Assembly (NCBI RefSeq): GCF_000172555.1
Contig: NZ_ABOX02000018.1
Location: 1 to 64,000, forward strand
Reading direction: 5' to 3'
Source: Pedosphaera parvula Ellin514
GTDB taxonomy: Bacteria > Verrucomicrobiota > Verrucomicrobiia > Limisphaerales > Pedosphaeraceae
DNA: 64,000 nt
Shown here: one piece after another, positions 18,288 through 28,316 of the stretch
Numbering within the stretch: the stretch's first letter is position 1
Layout: every line of letters starts with the position of its first letter
Position numbers and translations under genes: made by a program
Notes under the pieces: generated by a model
What the model was told of the DNA's origin: nothing
The model's input: the letters and a program-made list of their open reading frames with translations, nothing else
Databases searched by the model: none

Positions 18288-18334
18288 CAAGCACAGCCGG
18301 ACTGTAGCCCTGTTGCAGTCCGGCTTTTGCTTGC
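18288..18334 (+). terminator. Rho-independent terminator
   Basis: A perfect 10-bp stem AGCCGGACTG / CAGTCCGGCT with an 11-base loop (18295-18325) is followed by TTTT, and an outer CAAGC/GCTTG pairing extends it. It lies 27 bp after the stop at 18268. Confidence 0.85.
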
Positions 18335-18402
18335 AAGTTCATCAGCGCACTGGTGGCGGACACCACCCAAACGGTTGAACAGTATGTTATTATTTTTATA
18401 AG

Positions 18403-18885
18403 ATGTCGAAAATTAGTGCTGGTCTTTTGATGTACCGTACCCTGGAGGGCAGACTTGAAGTTCTGCTTGTCCATCCAGGCGGCCCCTTTTGGCGCAACAA
18501 GGATGCAGGAGCCTGGTCCATTCCCAAAGGTGAAACTGATCCGGGTGAAGATTCCCTTTTGGCAGCAAAACGCGAATTTCAGGAAGAAACAGGAACAAAA
18601 CCTCAAGGAACGTTTATCTCTTTGGGGAACACCACTCTAAAATCCGGCAAGATTGTGCATGCCTGGACTTTTGAAGGAAACTGCGACCCCGCCGCCATCA
18701 AGAGTAACACAGTAAAAATAGAGTGGCCTCCAAAGTCTGGAAAGCTTCAAGAGTTTCCTGAGGTAGACAAGGCCGCCTTCTGGTCAGTCGCCGAGGCAAG
18801 GGTTAAAATCAATCCAGCCCAAATAAAATTCCTGGAAAGACTCGAAGTGATCGCCAACAAGGCCTCATGGAAAACGTCTGTTTGA
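18403..18885 (+). CDS. Nudix hydrolase
   Basis: 160 residues with an intact Nudix box: G-E-T-D-P-G-E, seven residues, then R-E-F-Q-E-E-T-G-T (residues about 44-66), meeting the G-x5-E-x7-R-E-U-x-E-E-x-G-U pattern. The N-terminal SAGLLMYRTLEGRLEVLLVHPGGPFW and the later FPEVDKAAFWSVAEARVKI are typical of the Ap4A-hydrolase/MutT-like branch whose homologues act on dinucleoside polyphosphates or NTPs. It is cytoplasmic and Mg-dependent, with the exact substrate not deducible. It stands alone behind a terminator, about 330 bp before the biosynthetic cluster, with no sign of belonging to it. Confidence 0.9.
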   Translation: MSKISAGLLMYRTLEGRLEVLLVHPGGPFWRNKDAGAWSIPKGETDPGEDSLLAAKREFQEETGTKPQGTFISLGNTTLKSGKIVHAWTFEGNCDPAAIKSNTVKIEWPPKSGKLQEFPEVDKAAFWSVAEARVKINPAQIKFLERLEVIANKASWKTSV

Positions 18886-19213
18886 GTGCGGAGGGAAATT
18901 TTTCAGCTGACACGAGGGATTTCGGTCGCGGGCAGGAAGGAAACGGTCAAAAATTGCATCAAATGCCAAAATAAAATAACCATGTTCCGAAGTCGGAGTA
19001 AGTGAGTTCTACCTGAGGTAACCACACTGGCAGTCTATCAAGTAAGCCGAGCCATATCAGCGAGTTCCGCACTCAGGTTCGATTTACAAACGGGTCCACC
19101 AAGTTTCGCAAGTATCATGCGATTTATTTGACTGGGGAATTCCCTCCCCAGTTCACTGAGGGCAATACCCACTGGAAGGATCTTTGTAGCAGTCGTAGCG
19201 TTCCGGCCAAGGA
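18886..19213. other. Intergenic region ahead of the NRPS-PKS cluster
   Basis: 328 bases with no gene, repeat or RNA that I can support. It must contain the promoter for the three-gene assembly line. No regulator gene is adjacent, so control is unknown. Confidence 0.5.
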
Positions 19214-22200
19214 ATGTCTCACCAAGAAAACAATTCCGGAAATGCGTACGCGCTTGCTCCGATGCAGCAAGGAATGCTGTTCAATAGCCTGCTCTCAGAA
19301 CACTCGGGGGTGGATATTGAGCAAATCGTGTTTGAACTGCACGAAGTTCTCGAGATTCTACCATTTGTAGATGCCTGGAGAGAGGTCATCCGACGCCATG
19401 AGGCGCTCCGCACCAGTTTCCATTGGGAAGAGCTCAAAACGCCTTTGCAGGTGGTGCATGAGGAAGTCCCTTTTCCTTTCGAACACAAAGATTGGCAGAA
19501 CATACCGAAGGAGGAGCAAACTTTCCGGCTTGAAGCCTTAATTAGTTCCGAACGATGCCGTGGTTTTGATCCAGGGAGGCCGCCGTTGATGCGGCTGGTG
19601 TTGTGCCGATCAGGCCGGAGTCTGTTTCATCTGATATGGACATTCAGCCATGCCTTGCTCGATGGACGGTCTTTTACGCTGGTGATCAAGGAGGTTTTTG
19701 CGATTTATGAAATGCTGCGGCAAGGTCGGGAGCCGACATTGGCTTCAGTGCGGCCCTATCGCGAATACATTGAATGGTTGGAACAACAAGAGCTTTCAAA
19801 GAGCGAAGACTACTGGCGGTCACAACTCCAAGGCTTTACAGCGACGACTCCACTGGTGATAGACCAGATGAACAGTGGCATTGGTGCAAGCGGGACGGAC
19901 TACAAAGAACACTGGCTGCGGATTTCCGAGCCGTTGACAACCGAGCTGCTCCAATTCGCTGCACAACAGAATGTAACGCTGAACACTTTGGTTCAAGGAG
20001 CTTGGGCATTGCTGCTCGGCCGGTACAGCGGCGAAACAGATATTATGTTCGGAGTCACGCGCGCAGGCAGGAAGTCCACTATCGAGGGAGCCGACTCCAT
20101 GATCGGGCTGTTTATAAATACAGTGCCTGTCCGGGTGCGACTGGCACCGGAAACCAACTTGAGTTCATGGCTTCAGGAATTGCGAGGGCAACAAATCAGG
20201 ATTCGGGAACATGAACGCACCCCGTTGATTCAAATTCAGCAGTGGAGTGAACTGCCGGGCAATGCTCCCCTCTTTGAAAGCCTCGTTGTGTTCGAGCGCG
20301 CGACTTTGGATTCCGTGTTGCGCGCTCAGGATGGTGCCTGGTTGAACCGGCATTTCCGTGTGATCGATCAAACCAGTTTTCCACTCACGCTCTTTGCCTA
20401 CGGAGAACCAGAGCTGTTGTTCAAAATTTCCTATAACCAACGACGCCTCGAGCCTAAGGCAGTGGCACGAATGGGAACTCATCTGGAAACCCTGCTGGGG
20501 AGCATGGCGGCTGATCCCCGCCAAAAGCTTGGCACCGTGCGCTTACTATCAAAAGGTGAACGCCAGCAGGTGCTGGTGGAATGGAATCGCACCGAGCAGG
20601 ATTATCCCACCAACTGCTGTCTGCACGAAGCCATTGAAGCCCAGGCTCAGGCGACTCCGGACGCGATAGCCATGGTATGTGGAGACGAGCAATTGACTTA
20701 CCGTGAGCTGGATATGCGCGCCAACCAATTGGCACAATGCCTGCAAAGCTTCAAGGTTGGCCCGGAGGTGCTCGTCGGGGTTTGCATGGAGGTGTCCTTG
20801 GACATGGTGACGGCTTTGCTGGGCGTGCTCAAGGCAGGAGGGGCCTACGTGCCGCTCGACCCGGATTACCCGAAGGATCGCCTGACATTCATGCTGGAGG
20901 ATGCACGATCACCGGTTCTCCTTACGCAGCAGAAATTCGCAGATATGTTTCCAGGCACCCAGGCTAGTGTCGTGTACTTGGACAATGGCAGGGTTGAGCC
21001 TGCAGTTGGCAATTCACACTGCACCGAAGCCCCAAGCAACAAAGTGATGTCCGATAATCTGGCCTACGTCCTCTACACGTCAGGTTCCACGGGGCAGCCC
21101 AAGGGTGTCATGGTCACCCATCGTAATATTCTGAATTTCTTTGCCGGGATGGACCAGCATTTAAAGAAGGAGTCCGGCGTGTGGCTGGCTGTGACGAGCA
21201 TCTCATTTGATATCTCAGTGCTCGAACTATTTTGGACACTCGCGCGTGGTTTCAAAGTTGTTCTGCAAAAACGCGATGAAAACCTGGTGACAGCGATAGC
21301 CCGGCAGATCGCCCGGCACAACGTCACCCACTTCCAGTGTACTCCTTCCATGGCAGAGATGCTGGCGAGGGATCCAGACGCAAGGCAGGCGCTTCGTTCT
21401 CTGCGGCACTTGCTGTTGGGCGGGGAGGCCCTTTCGTCGGAACTCGTGAAGCAGCTACACATCTCCGGAGAAATTTCGAACATGTATGGTCCGACCGAGA
21501 CGACGGTTTGGTCCACCACCCACAAGGTGAACAGGGAGGAAAGCCGCATTCCGATAGGGCGCCCACTTGCCAACACGGAAATCTACATTCTGGATCAGCA
21601 ATTGCAACCGGTGCCAATCGGGGTTCCGGGAGAACTATTCATCGGCGGCGCAGGCGTGGTGCGGGGGTATTTCGAGCGGAATGAACTGAGCGCAGAAAAG
21701 TTTATTCCAAATCCATTCAAGCCCGAATCAGCCGCACGCCTTTTCAAAACCGGAGATCGGGCCCGTTATCTGGCTGACGGCACCATCGAATTTCTGGGGC
21801 GACTGGATCATCAAGTGAAGCTGCGAGGCTTCCGCATCGAACCGGGTGAAGTTGAATCGACACTGCGCCAGCATCCAGGAGTCCGGGAATGTGTTGTCGT
21901 GGTTCGTGAATTCGCTCCGCGCGATAACCGTTTGGTGGCCTACGTCGTGCCGGTGGCAGAGTCAGCCCTTACGACCCGCAGCCTGCGGGAGCTGTTAAAA
22001 CAAAGGCTGCCCGATTACATGATTCCCTCCGCCTTCGTGCTGTTGGATGCTTTTCCACTGACACCAAACGGGAAAATAAATCGTCGGGCCCTGCCAACTC
22101 CGGAACATGAGTTGCAACCAGAGGCTATCGTTGTACCACCGCGTTCCGCCACCGAAAAAAAGCTGGTGGACATCTGGAGTGACGTGCTCGGTCGGAAGGA

Positions 22201-22573
22201 AATCGGCATCCATGACAATTTCTTTGAACAAGGCGGGCACTCGCTGCTGGCCATGCAGGTCGTGTCACAAGTGCGCGCCGCGTTGGATAAACATTTTTCC
22301 ATCGTGCAGTTGTACCAACATCCCACCATCCACGCGCTGGCCAAATGTTTGATCAGTCAGCCGGCGACACGTGCAGTCCGGAAAATTGGCACTGACCCGA
22401 TCAGGTCACAGAAACAAGTTCGATGGCTCCGCAGGGGCATGCAGCTCCGGTCGCCAGCCCAACAAGCGGAACATGCTCAATCTCGCAGAGGCAACGAAGA
22501 CCTAAATGCCCTCTCAGACCGCCCCGTCCCGAAGGCGAGGCAAGCGTCGCCGCCTCCGAGTCGGCCCGATTGA
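19214..22573 (+). CDS. Nonribosomal peptide synthetase, C-A-PCP (glycine predicted)
   Basis: 1119 residues, one full module. Condensation domain, about 10-440: APMQQGMLF start and S-H-A-L-L-D-G at 145-151, with Ser in place of the first His while catalytic His146 is kept. Adenylation domain, about 460-960: YTSGSTGQPKG at 621, FDIS with the substrate-binding Asp at 666, YGPTETT, and NGKINRRALP with the conserved Lys. Carrier domain, about 970-1040: DNFFEQGGHSLL with pantetheine Ser1010. Aligning by eye with GrsA, the specificity residues read D-I-L-Q-L-G-M-V-W-K, very close to the known glycine code. The last 75 residues are an Arg/Pro-rich tail, perhaps a docking segment. As the first protein starts with a C domain, an acyl starter or a missing upstream module must supply the donor. 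Confidence 0.93.
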   Translation: MSHQENNSGNAYALAPMQQGMLFNSLLSEHSGVDIEQIVFELHEVLEILPFVDAWREVIRRHEALRTSFHWEELKTPLQVVHEEVPFPFEHKDWQNIPKEEQTFRLEALISSERCRGFDPGRPPLMRLVLCRSGRSLFHLIWTFSHALLDGRSFTLVIKEVFAIYEMLRQGREPTLASVRPYREYIEWLEQQELSKSEDYWRSQLQGFTATTPLVIDQMNSGIGASGTDYKEHWLRISEPLTTELLQFAAQQNVTLNTLVQGAWALLLGRYSGETDIMFGVTRAGRKSTIEGADSMIGLFINTVPVRVRLAPETNLSSWLQELRGQQIRIREHERTPLIQIQQWSELPGNAPLFESLVVFERATLDSVLRAQDGAWLNRHFRVIDQTSFPLTLFAYGEPELLFKISYNQRRLEPKAVARMGTHLETLLGSMAADPRQKLGTVRLLSKGERQQVLVEWNRTEQDYPTNCCLHEAIEAQAQATPDAIAMVCGDEQLTYRELDMRANQLAQCLQSFKVGPEVLVGVCMEVSLDMVTALLGVLKAGGAYVPLDPDYPKDRLTFMLEDARSPVLLTQQKFADMFPGTQASVVYLDNGRVEPAVGNSHCTEAPSNKVMSDNLAYVLYTSGSTGQPKGVMVTHRNILNFFAGMDQHLKKESGVWLAVTSISFDISVLELFWTLARGFKVVLQKRDENLVTAIARQIARHNVTHFQCTPSMAEMLARDPDARQALRSLRHLLLGGEALSSELVKQLHISGEISNMYGPTETTVWSTTHKVNREESRIPIGRPLANTEIYILDQQLQPVPIGVPGELFIGGAGVVRGYFERNELSAEKFIPNPFKPESAARLFKTGDRARYLADGTIEFLGRLDHQVKLRGFRIEPGEVESTLRQHPGVRECVVVVREFAPRDNRLVAYVVPVAESALTTRSLRELLKQRLPDYMIPSAFVLLDAFPLTPNGKINRRALPTPEHELQPEAIVVPPRSATEKKLVDIWSDVLGRKEIGIHDNFFEQGGHSLLAMQVVSQVRAALDKHFSIVQLYQHPTIHALAKCLISQPATRAVRKIGTDPIRSQKQVRWLRRGMQLRSPAQQAEHAQSRRGNEDLNALSDRPVPKARQASPPPSRPD

Positions 22574-22580
22574 AGAGCTA

Positions 22581-25500
22581 ATGCAACCAGATTATAAAAT
22601 GAATACAAACTTTCCCGACATGGAGAGTAGTCTCCACAATTCGGATCAAGTCCCCACCAATTATAAGATCGCGGTTATCGGCATGGCCGGGCGTTTCCCC
22701 GGGGCTAAGAATGTGGACACGTTTTGGCACAACCTGCGGAATGGTGTTGAGTCGATTAAATTTTTTACAGATGAGGAACTAACGCGGGCCGGGGTACCGT
22801 CGGCCTTGCTAAAGAATCCCGATTTTGTGAAAGCCTACCCGGCTTTGGATGAGATGGAGTCTTTCGATGCAGGATTTTTCGGGCTCAGCCCGCGAGATGC
22901 CTCCATCATGGATCCACAGCATCGTCAGTTCCTGGAATGCGCCTGGGAGGCGTTGGAACATGCCGGCTGCGATCCGGAAACCTATCCCGGGACCATCGGT
23001 GTGTTCGCCGGCAGCGGCCGGGTTTCGTATCTCACCTATCATTTGCTGCCCAATAGCGCATTGATGGAATCTGTGGGAGAATTTCTCCTGCGGCACACTG
23101 GCAACGACAAGGATTTCCTGGCCACTCGGGTATCGTATGAATTCAACCTTAAAGGGCCCAGCCTCAACGTGCAAACGGCTTGTTCCACATCGCTGGTGGC
23201 GATTCATTTGGCCTGTCAAAGCCTGCTCATGGGGGAATGCGACACAGCGCTTGCGGGTGGTGTGACCATTCTTTTGCCGCAGGACCAAGGTTATGTCTAT
23301 CGGGAAGGGGAAGTTCTTTCACCAGATGGGCATTGCCGCGCATTTTCCGCGGATGCAAAAGGCACCGTGTTCGGCAACGGGGCCGGAGTGGTGGTCTTGA
23401 AGCGACTGGAAGACGCAATGCGCGATGGTGATTCCATCATGGCCATCATTCGCGGATCGGCGATAAATAACGATGGCTCCATGAAGGGTGGATATCTTGC
23501 ACCTAGTGTGAGTGGACAGGCTGAGGTAGTCGCTGCGGCCATGGCTGTGGCTGGCGTGGATGCAGAAAGCATCTCGTACGTTGAAATGCATGGGACCGGC
23601 ACACCTGTTGGGGATCCGATTGAAGTGACGGCGCTCACGCAAGCCTTTCGCAAATCCACCGACAAGACACAATTTTGTGGCATCGGCTCGGTGAAAACCA
23701 ACATTGGTCATGTGGATACAGCCGCCGGGACGGCCAGCTTCATCAAGACAGTGTTGGCGCTGCGAAACCGGCAAATACCAGCCAACCTGCATTTCGAGGC
23801 ACCTAATACGGAGATCGACTTCGTCAACAGTCCCTTCTTCGTGAATAGCAAACTAACCGATTGGAAAGCGGGTGAAACGCCCCGCCGGGCAGGGGTCAAT
23901 TCACTCGGCATCGGCGGCACGAATGCCCACCTGATTCTCGAGGAGGCACCGGAAGCATTGCCATCGGGATCATCCCGGCCGCAGCAACTGTTGGTGCTCT
24001 CAGCCAAAACCGACACGGCTCTGGAGAACGCCACGAAAAATCTCATCGGATATTTGAAAGAAAACCCGCAACTGAAGCTGGCCGACGTGGCCTTCACCCT
24101 GCAAACCGGCCGGAAACGATTCAACCATCGGCGACTGGTGGTCAGCGAAAACGTCGAAGATGCCATCAAAGCTTTGGAAGAGGCTGACCCGAAACGCGTC
24201 TTCACCAGCACAACAGAACACAAAGGGCGCCCTGTGGCCTTTATGTTCACCGGACAAGGGGCGCAGTATGTGAACATGGGGCGGGAACTCTACGAACTTG
24301 AACCCGCCTTCCGGGAGACTGTGGATCGTTGTTCGAAATTACTTCAGGCACACCTCGGCCAGGATTTACGGACGATTCTCTTTCCCAGCCCCGAACTGGC
24401 CGACTGGGCATCCACTCAAATTCACCAGACCGCCATAACCCAACCCGCCTTGTTTGTCATCGAATATGCGTTGGCGATGCTCTGGATGCAGTGGGGCCTG
24501 CAGCCTCAGGCGATGATTGGGCATAGCATTGGTGAGTATGTCGCAGCCTGTCTCGCAAAAGTGTTTTCCCTGGAGGATGCATTGACGCTGGTGGCCGCTC
24601 GTGGCCGACTCATGCAGGAGCAACCTGGCGGAGCCATGATAGCAGTGCCACTCTCGGAAGCCCGGTTACTCCCTTACCTTAATGAAAGGATTTCGCTGGC
24701 TGCGATAAATGGTCCGGAGCTCTGCGTCCTTTCGGGTCCCTTCGAAGCGATTAAATCAGTTGAAAAGCAACTGGAGGAAAAAGATATCGCTGTCCACCGG
24801 TTGCACACCTCGCACGCATTTCACTCGGCCATGATGGAACCGATGCTGAAACCATTCGCAGAGAAAATCCGCAAAATTCGATTGCAGCTGCCACAGATCC
24901 CGTTTCTGTCCAACGTGACTGGCACCTGGATTACCGAAGAGGAAGCCACAGATCCCGGATATTGGCTGAGACATGCCCGAGAGGCCGTACGCTTTTCTGA
25001 AGGCCTCCAGACACTTTTGCAAGAATCGGACCAAGTCCTGGTGGAAGTTGGACCGGGGCGCACATTGAGCCGTTTGACGATGCGGCATCCGGCCAAAAAC
25101 ATAGATCAAATAGTCCTTACTTCGTTGCGCCATCCGGAGGATCAGCATTCAGACCTCACTTTTCTGTTGCAATCTCTGGGGCGCGCATGGGCGGCGGGAG
25201 TGAATGTGGACTGGACCGGCTTTTACGCCCGGGAACGCCGGAGCCGCGTTTGCCTGCCAACCTACCCGTTCGAACATCAACGCTACTGGATTGAGCGCGG
25301 TGAACTGTCATTCGCGTCAGAGGCAGGCCGAAATGGGTTGTCCAAAAAAACCGATCTGACGGATTGGTTCTATCAGCCATCATGGAAACGATCTCCATTG
25401 CCGCTTCCAACCGGAGCGGCAGCCACCAAAAAATGCTGCTGGCTCATTTTTGAAGATCAATCCGGACTTGGAACACGATTCCGCCAGCAGCTGGAAGCAT

Positions 25501-28316
25501 CAGCCAAGGAGTCCATGGCCGAGCAGGTCAAAGCTTCGGAGGTAGTCTCAGTCCGCATAGGCGGACGATTCTGGAAAATGAGCGATAACTTGTTCATTAT
25601 TGATCCGCACAAACCAGCGGACTATTGGCGATTGCTCAAGGAACTTACTGAGGCGGGTCGTGTTCCAGAAAGGATTGTGCACCTCTGGAATGCAAGCCCG
25701 GATGAGGACAATTCAGCACAACCTGTGCTGAACCAGCGAACCAGTAATTACAGCTTTCACAGTCTATTGTTCCTGGCACAGGCCATCGGACAGGTCGGCT
25801 GGACTCACCCAATGCAACTCGCAATTATTTCACAGGGCATGCAAGCATTGGCTGGTGAGTCAGTTCGCCAACCCGCCAAGGCACTCTTGTTGGGACCATG
25901 CAAAGTGATTCCGCGCGAATTTCCCAACCTCCTATGTCGCAGCATTGATGTCATGCTCCCTGAGCCAGGCTCGCAGGAGGAACAGAGGCTGCTGCGCCAG
26001 ATTGAGCTTGAGTTCGATGCCGTCCCTGAAGATCGAGTCGTGGCTTATCGCGGGTCCGGACGCTGGGTGCAGACCTATGAGGCAGTGCGGCTCGAAGGTG
26101 TAACTGAGAAAACCAGCACAAGTCAGGCTGCTCCATCAGCAGAACAGGTGGTGCGCCCAATTTCCATTCCTGCGATCAGATCCGGCGGCGTTTACCTCAT
26201 TACTGGAGGGCTCGGTGGATTGGGGCTGGAAATGGCTGGCCACCTGGCCAAAAAAGCTCCGGTCAAGTTGGTCTTGGTTGGGCGGACTGGATTACCGCGG
26301 CGCGAAGATTGGGAAAGCACTCTTACCTCCACAGATCCTGGTTCCAAAGTCCACCGCACTATCAAACAATTGCAAGCACTCGAGGCAAGTGGTGCCGAAG
26401 TGATGGTCGCTGCCGCAGATGTTTCCAAACGGGAAGAGATGCAGCCAGTGCTCGAAAAAGTCTGGCAAAGATTCGGTGCCATTCACGGAGTGATTCATGC
26501 CGCTGGCGTTCTGAACGATTGCCTTATCCAAATGAAGACACCGGACGGAGCTGAACGCGTTTTCGCTCCGAAAGTCACCGCAACCCTGTTGTTGGAAGAA
26601 TTGCTGGCGAATACGAAGCTCGATTTCCTGTTGCTCTGTTCTTCTGTGAGCGCGCTGGCTGGCGTGCCTGGGCAAGTGGATTACTGTGCAGCCAATGCGT
26701 TCCTCGATGCGTTCGCCCAATGGAAAACAGCGAAGGACGGCACCTGGACCGTGGCGATTAATTGGGGCGCGTGGCAGGAGGTCGGCATGGCGGCGGAACT
26801 GGCCGCCCGGGCAAACTCGGACCAATCGCTTCCCGATGGGCTGTCGCGGCATCCCTTGCTCGCCGGCCATGTCACATCGAACCCGGAGCAACCTGAAGAA
26901 AAGGTGTTCTCAAATGAGTTGTCAATCCAGCGTTACTGGGTTTTGAGCGAACACAAATTCCAGGGAGGCGAAGCCGTAATACCCGGCACCACTTATCTTG
27001 AAATGGCCCGGGCAGCATTCCAAAAATATAATGAAGGCGGACCGGTTGAGCTGCGTGATGTGCTCTTTATTGCTCCGCTCGAGATCAGACCTTCCGAGAC
27101 AAAACCCGTGCGGCTGCGGCTAAAGCAAGGCAACGATGCTTCTGAATTCGTGATCGAAAGCCGCCGCGGAATGGATTGGCAGGAACATGCCCGCGGTGCC
27201 GTCGCCCAGTTCGATCCGGGAAAGCCTCACCGAGTTTCATTGCCGGACATTTTGAGCCAGTGCAACCGGGAGGAGAAAATTTTTACAGGTCCCAGACCAG
27301 AAACCCGCGAGGACCGTTACTTCTTTTTAGGCCAGCGTTGGAACAGTCTCAAACGAATCCATTTCGGCACCGATCAGGCCGTGGCGTACATGGAATTGCC
27401 TGAGCAATTCCTGGCCGATCTGAACGTATTCAAAATGCATCCCGCCATGCTGGATTGGGCCACCTCCTTCGCGCTACATCTGGTTGAAGGTTACGAACAG
27501 AGCGAGCTGATGTACATTCCATTCTCGTACAAACGGCTGCGCCTGCATGCGCCGCTGCCCGGGCGCATTTACAGTCACGCCCGTTGTCTTGAGCCTTCAA
27601 ACAGTGCCATGCCCACATTCCATCTTACGATCACGGACCCGGATGGTGTGGTGATCGTGGAAGTCGAGGAATTCTCGATGAAAGGAATCCAACCAATGGA
27701 CCATGACAAAAGGAGAGCCAACCTTGAGCGATCCGCTGGTGCTCCAGCGCTCCAGTTCGATCTGTCAGAAGCCATCTCGCCCGCAGAAGGTCTGGCTGCA
27801 CTGGATCGGATTCTCTATCAACCAGGTCTTCCGCAAGTAATAGTTTCGCCGCAAGACCTGACTGCATGGTTGAAACAGTTCAACCAGAGTTCTGAGCCGT
27901 CCGGTTCGTCTGAGAAACCGGACACAGCGGTATCTGCAACTGCCAATCGCCAGGCCCGCCCTAATCTTGCAACTGCTTATCTTGCGCCACGCGACGGACT
28001 GGAACAAGCACTCGTCAAGGTTTGGGAAGAAGCTTTGGGCCTGGAAGGCATTGGCATTGAGGACAACTTCTTTGAACTGGGCGGCCATTCGCTGCTGCTC
28101 ACACAGACAATCACGCGCATGCGCAAGCTCCTGCCAGTGGAGATTTCGGTGCGCAAACTCTTCGCCCGGCCATCGATTGCGGCAATCGTGGACGAAATCG
28201 CCAAAGCTCCAACGCTTGCACCATCAGATCAAGCACCCAGCTTGGTCGCTGTGCCGCGCGAAACTCTTCGGGCGCGTTCGACTCAAAAGCAGGCAAAACC
28301 ACTGGAATCATTATGA
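22581..28316 (+). CDS. Type I polyketide synthase, KS-AT-KR-DH-ACP
   Basis: 1911 residues from ATG 22581, just after the NRPS stop; an in-frame start at 22506 overlapping the NRPS gene and one at 22599 are alternatives. Ketosynthase: Cys201 in QTACSTSLV, and the His residues of HGTGTPVGDP and NIGHVDTAAG. Acyltransferase: GHSIGEY with Ser649 and HAFH at 745-748, the malonyl-CoA signature. A KR structural half starts at FYQPSWKR right after the AT. The ketoreductase has TGGLGGLG near 1209 and a catalytic Tyr1368, with LND where B-type KRs show LDD. The dehydratase comes after the KR: His1458 in SEHKFQGGEAVIPG and Asp1625 in HPAMLDWA. The carrier has Ser1837. It would extend glycine by a malonate unit that is reduced and dehydrated. 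The KR-DH order is the reverse of the usual one. Confidence 0.92.
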   Translation: MQPDYKMNTNFPDMESSLHNSDQVPTNYKIAVIGMAGRFPGAKNVDTFWHNLRNGVESIKFFTDEELTRAGVPSALLKNPDFVKAYPALDEMESFDAGFFGLSPRDASIMDPQHRQFLECAWEALEHAGCDPETYPGTIGVFAGSGRVSYLTYHLLPNSALMESVGEFLLRHTGNDKDFLATRVSYEFNLKGPSLNVQTACSTSLVAIHLACQSLLMGECDTALAGGVTILLPQDQGYVYREGEVLSPDGHCRAFSADAKGTVFGNGAGVVVLKRLEDAMRDGDSIMAIIRGSAINNDGSMKGGYLAPSVSGQAEVVAAAMAVAGVDAESISYVEMHGTGTPVGDPIEVTALTQAFRKSTDKTQFCGIGSVKTNIGHVDTAAGTASFIKTVLALRNRQIPANLHFEAPNTEIDFVNSPFFVNSKLTDWKAGETPRRAGVNSLGIGGTNAHLILEEAPEALPSGSSRPQQLLVLSAKTDTALENATKNLIGYLKENPQLKLADVAFTLQTGRKRFNHRRLVVSENVEDAIKALEEADPKRVFTSTTEHKGRPVAFMFTGQGAQYVNMGRELYELEPAFRETVDRCSKLLQAHLGQDLRTILFPSPELADWASTQIHQTAITQPALFVIEYALAMLWMQWGLQPQAMIGHSIGEYVAACLAKVFSLEDALTLVAARGRLMQEQPGGAMIAVPLSEARLLPYLNERISLAAINGPELCVLSGPFEAIKSVEKQLEEKDIAVHRLHTSHAFHSAMMEPMLKPFAEKIRKIRLQLPQIPFLSNVTGTWITEEEATDPGYWLRHAREAVRFSEGLQTLLQESDQVLVEVGPGRTLSRLTMRHPAKNIDQIVLTSLRHPEDQHSDLTFLLQSLGRAWAAGVNVDWTGFYARERRSRVCLPTYPFEHQRYWIERGELSFASEAGRNGLSKKTDLTDWFYQPSWKRSPLPLPTGAAATKKCCWLIFEDQSGLGTRFRQQLEASAKESMAEQVKASEVVSVRIGGRFWKMSDNLFIIDPHKPADYWRLLKELTEAGRVPERIVHLWNASPDEDNSAQPVLNQRTSNYSFHSLLFLAQAIGQVGWTHPMQLAIISQGMQALAGESVRQPAKALLLGPCKVIPREFPNLLCRSIDVMLPEPGSQEEQRLLRQIELEFDAVPEDRVVAYRGSGRWVQTYEAVRLEGVTEKTSTSQAAPSAEQVVRPISIPAIRSGGVYLITGGLGGLGLEMAGHLAKKAPVKLVLVGRTGLPRREDWESTLTSTDPGSKVHRTIKQLQALEASGAEVMVAAADVSKREEMQPVLEKVWQRFGAIHGVIHAAGVLNDCLIQMKTPDGAERVFAPKVTATLLLEELLANTKLDFLLLCSSVSALAGVPGQVDYCAANAFLDAFAQWKTAKDGTWTVAINWGAWQEVGMAAELAARANSDQSLPDGLSRHPLLAGHVTSNPEQPEEKVFSNELSIQRYWVLSEHKFQGGEAVIPGTTYLEMARAAFQKYNEGGPVELRDVLFIAPLEIRPSETKPVRLRLKQGNDASEFVIESRRGMDWQEHARGAVAQFDPGKPHRVSLPDILSQCNREEKIFTGPRPETREDRYFFLGQRWNSLKRIHFGTDQAVAYMELPEQFLADLNVFKMHPAMLDWATSFALHLVEGYEQSELMYIPFSYKRLRLHAPLPGRIYSHARCLEPSNSAMPTFHLTITDPDGVVIVEVEEFSMKGIQPMDHDKRRANLERSAGAPALQFDLSEAISPAEGLAALDRILYQPGLPQVIVSPQDLTAWLKQFNQSSEPSGSSEKPDTAVSATANRQARPNLATAYLAPRDGLEQALVKVWEEALGLEGIGIEDNFFELGGHSLLLTQTITRMRKLLPVEISVRKLFARPSIAAIVDEIAKAPTLAPSDQAPSLVAVPRETLRARSTQKQAKPLESL

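Noticed and set aside
26900-27700. Inactive or missing dehydratase in the PKS
   Set aside because: Both catalytic residues (His1458 and Asp1625) are present, despite one extra residue in the first motif.
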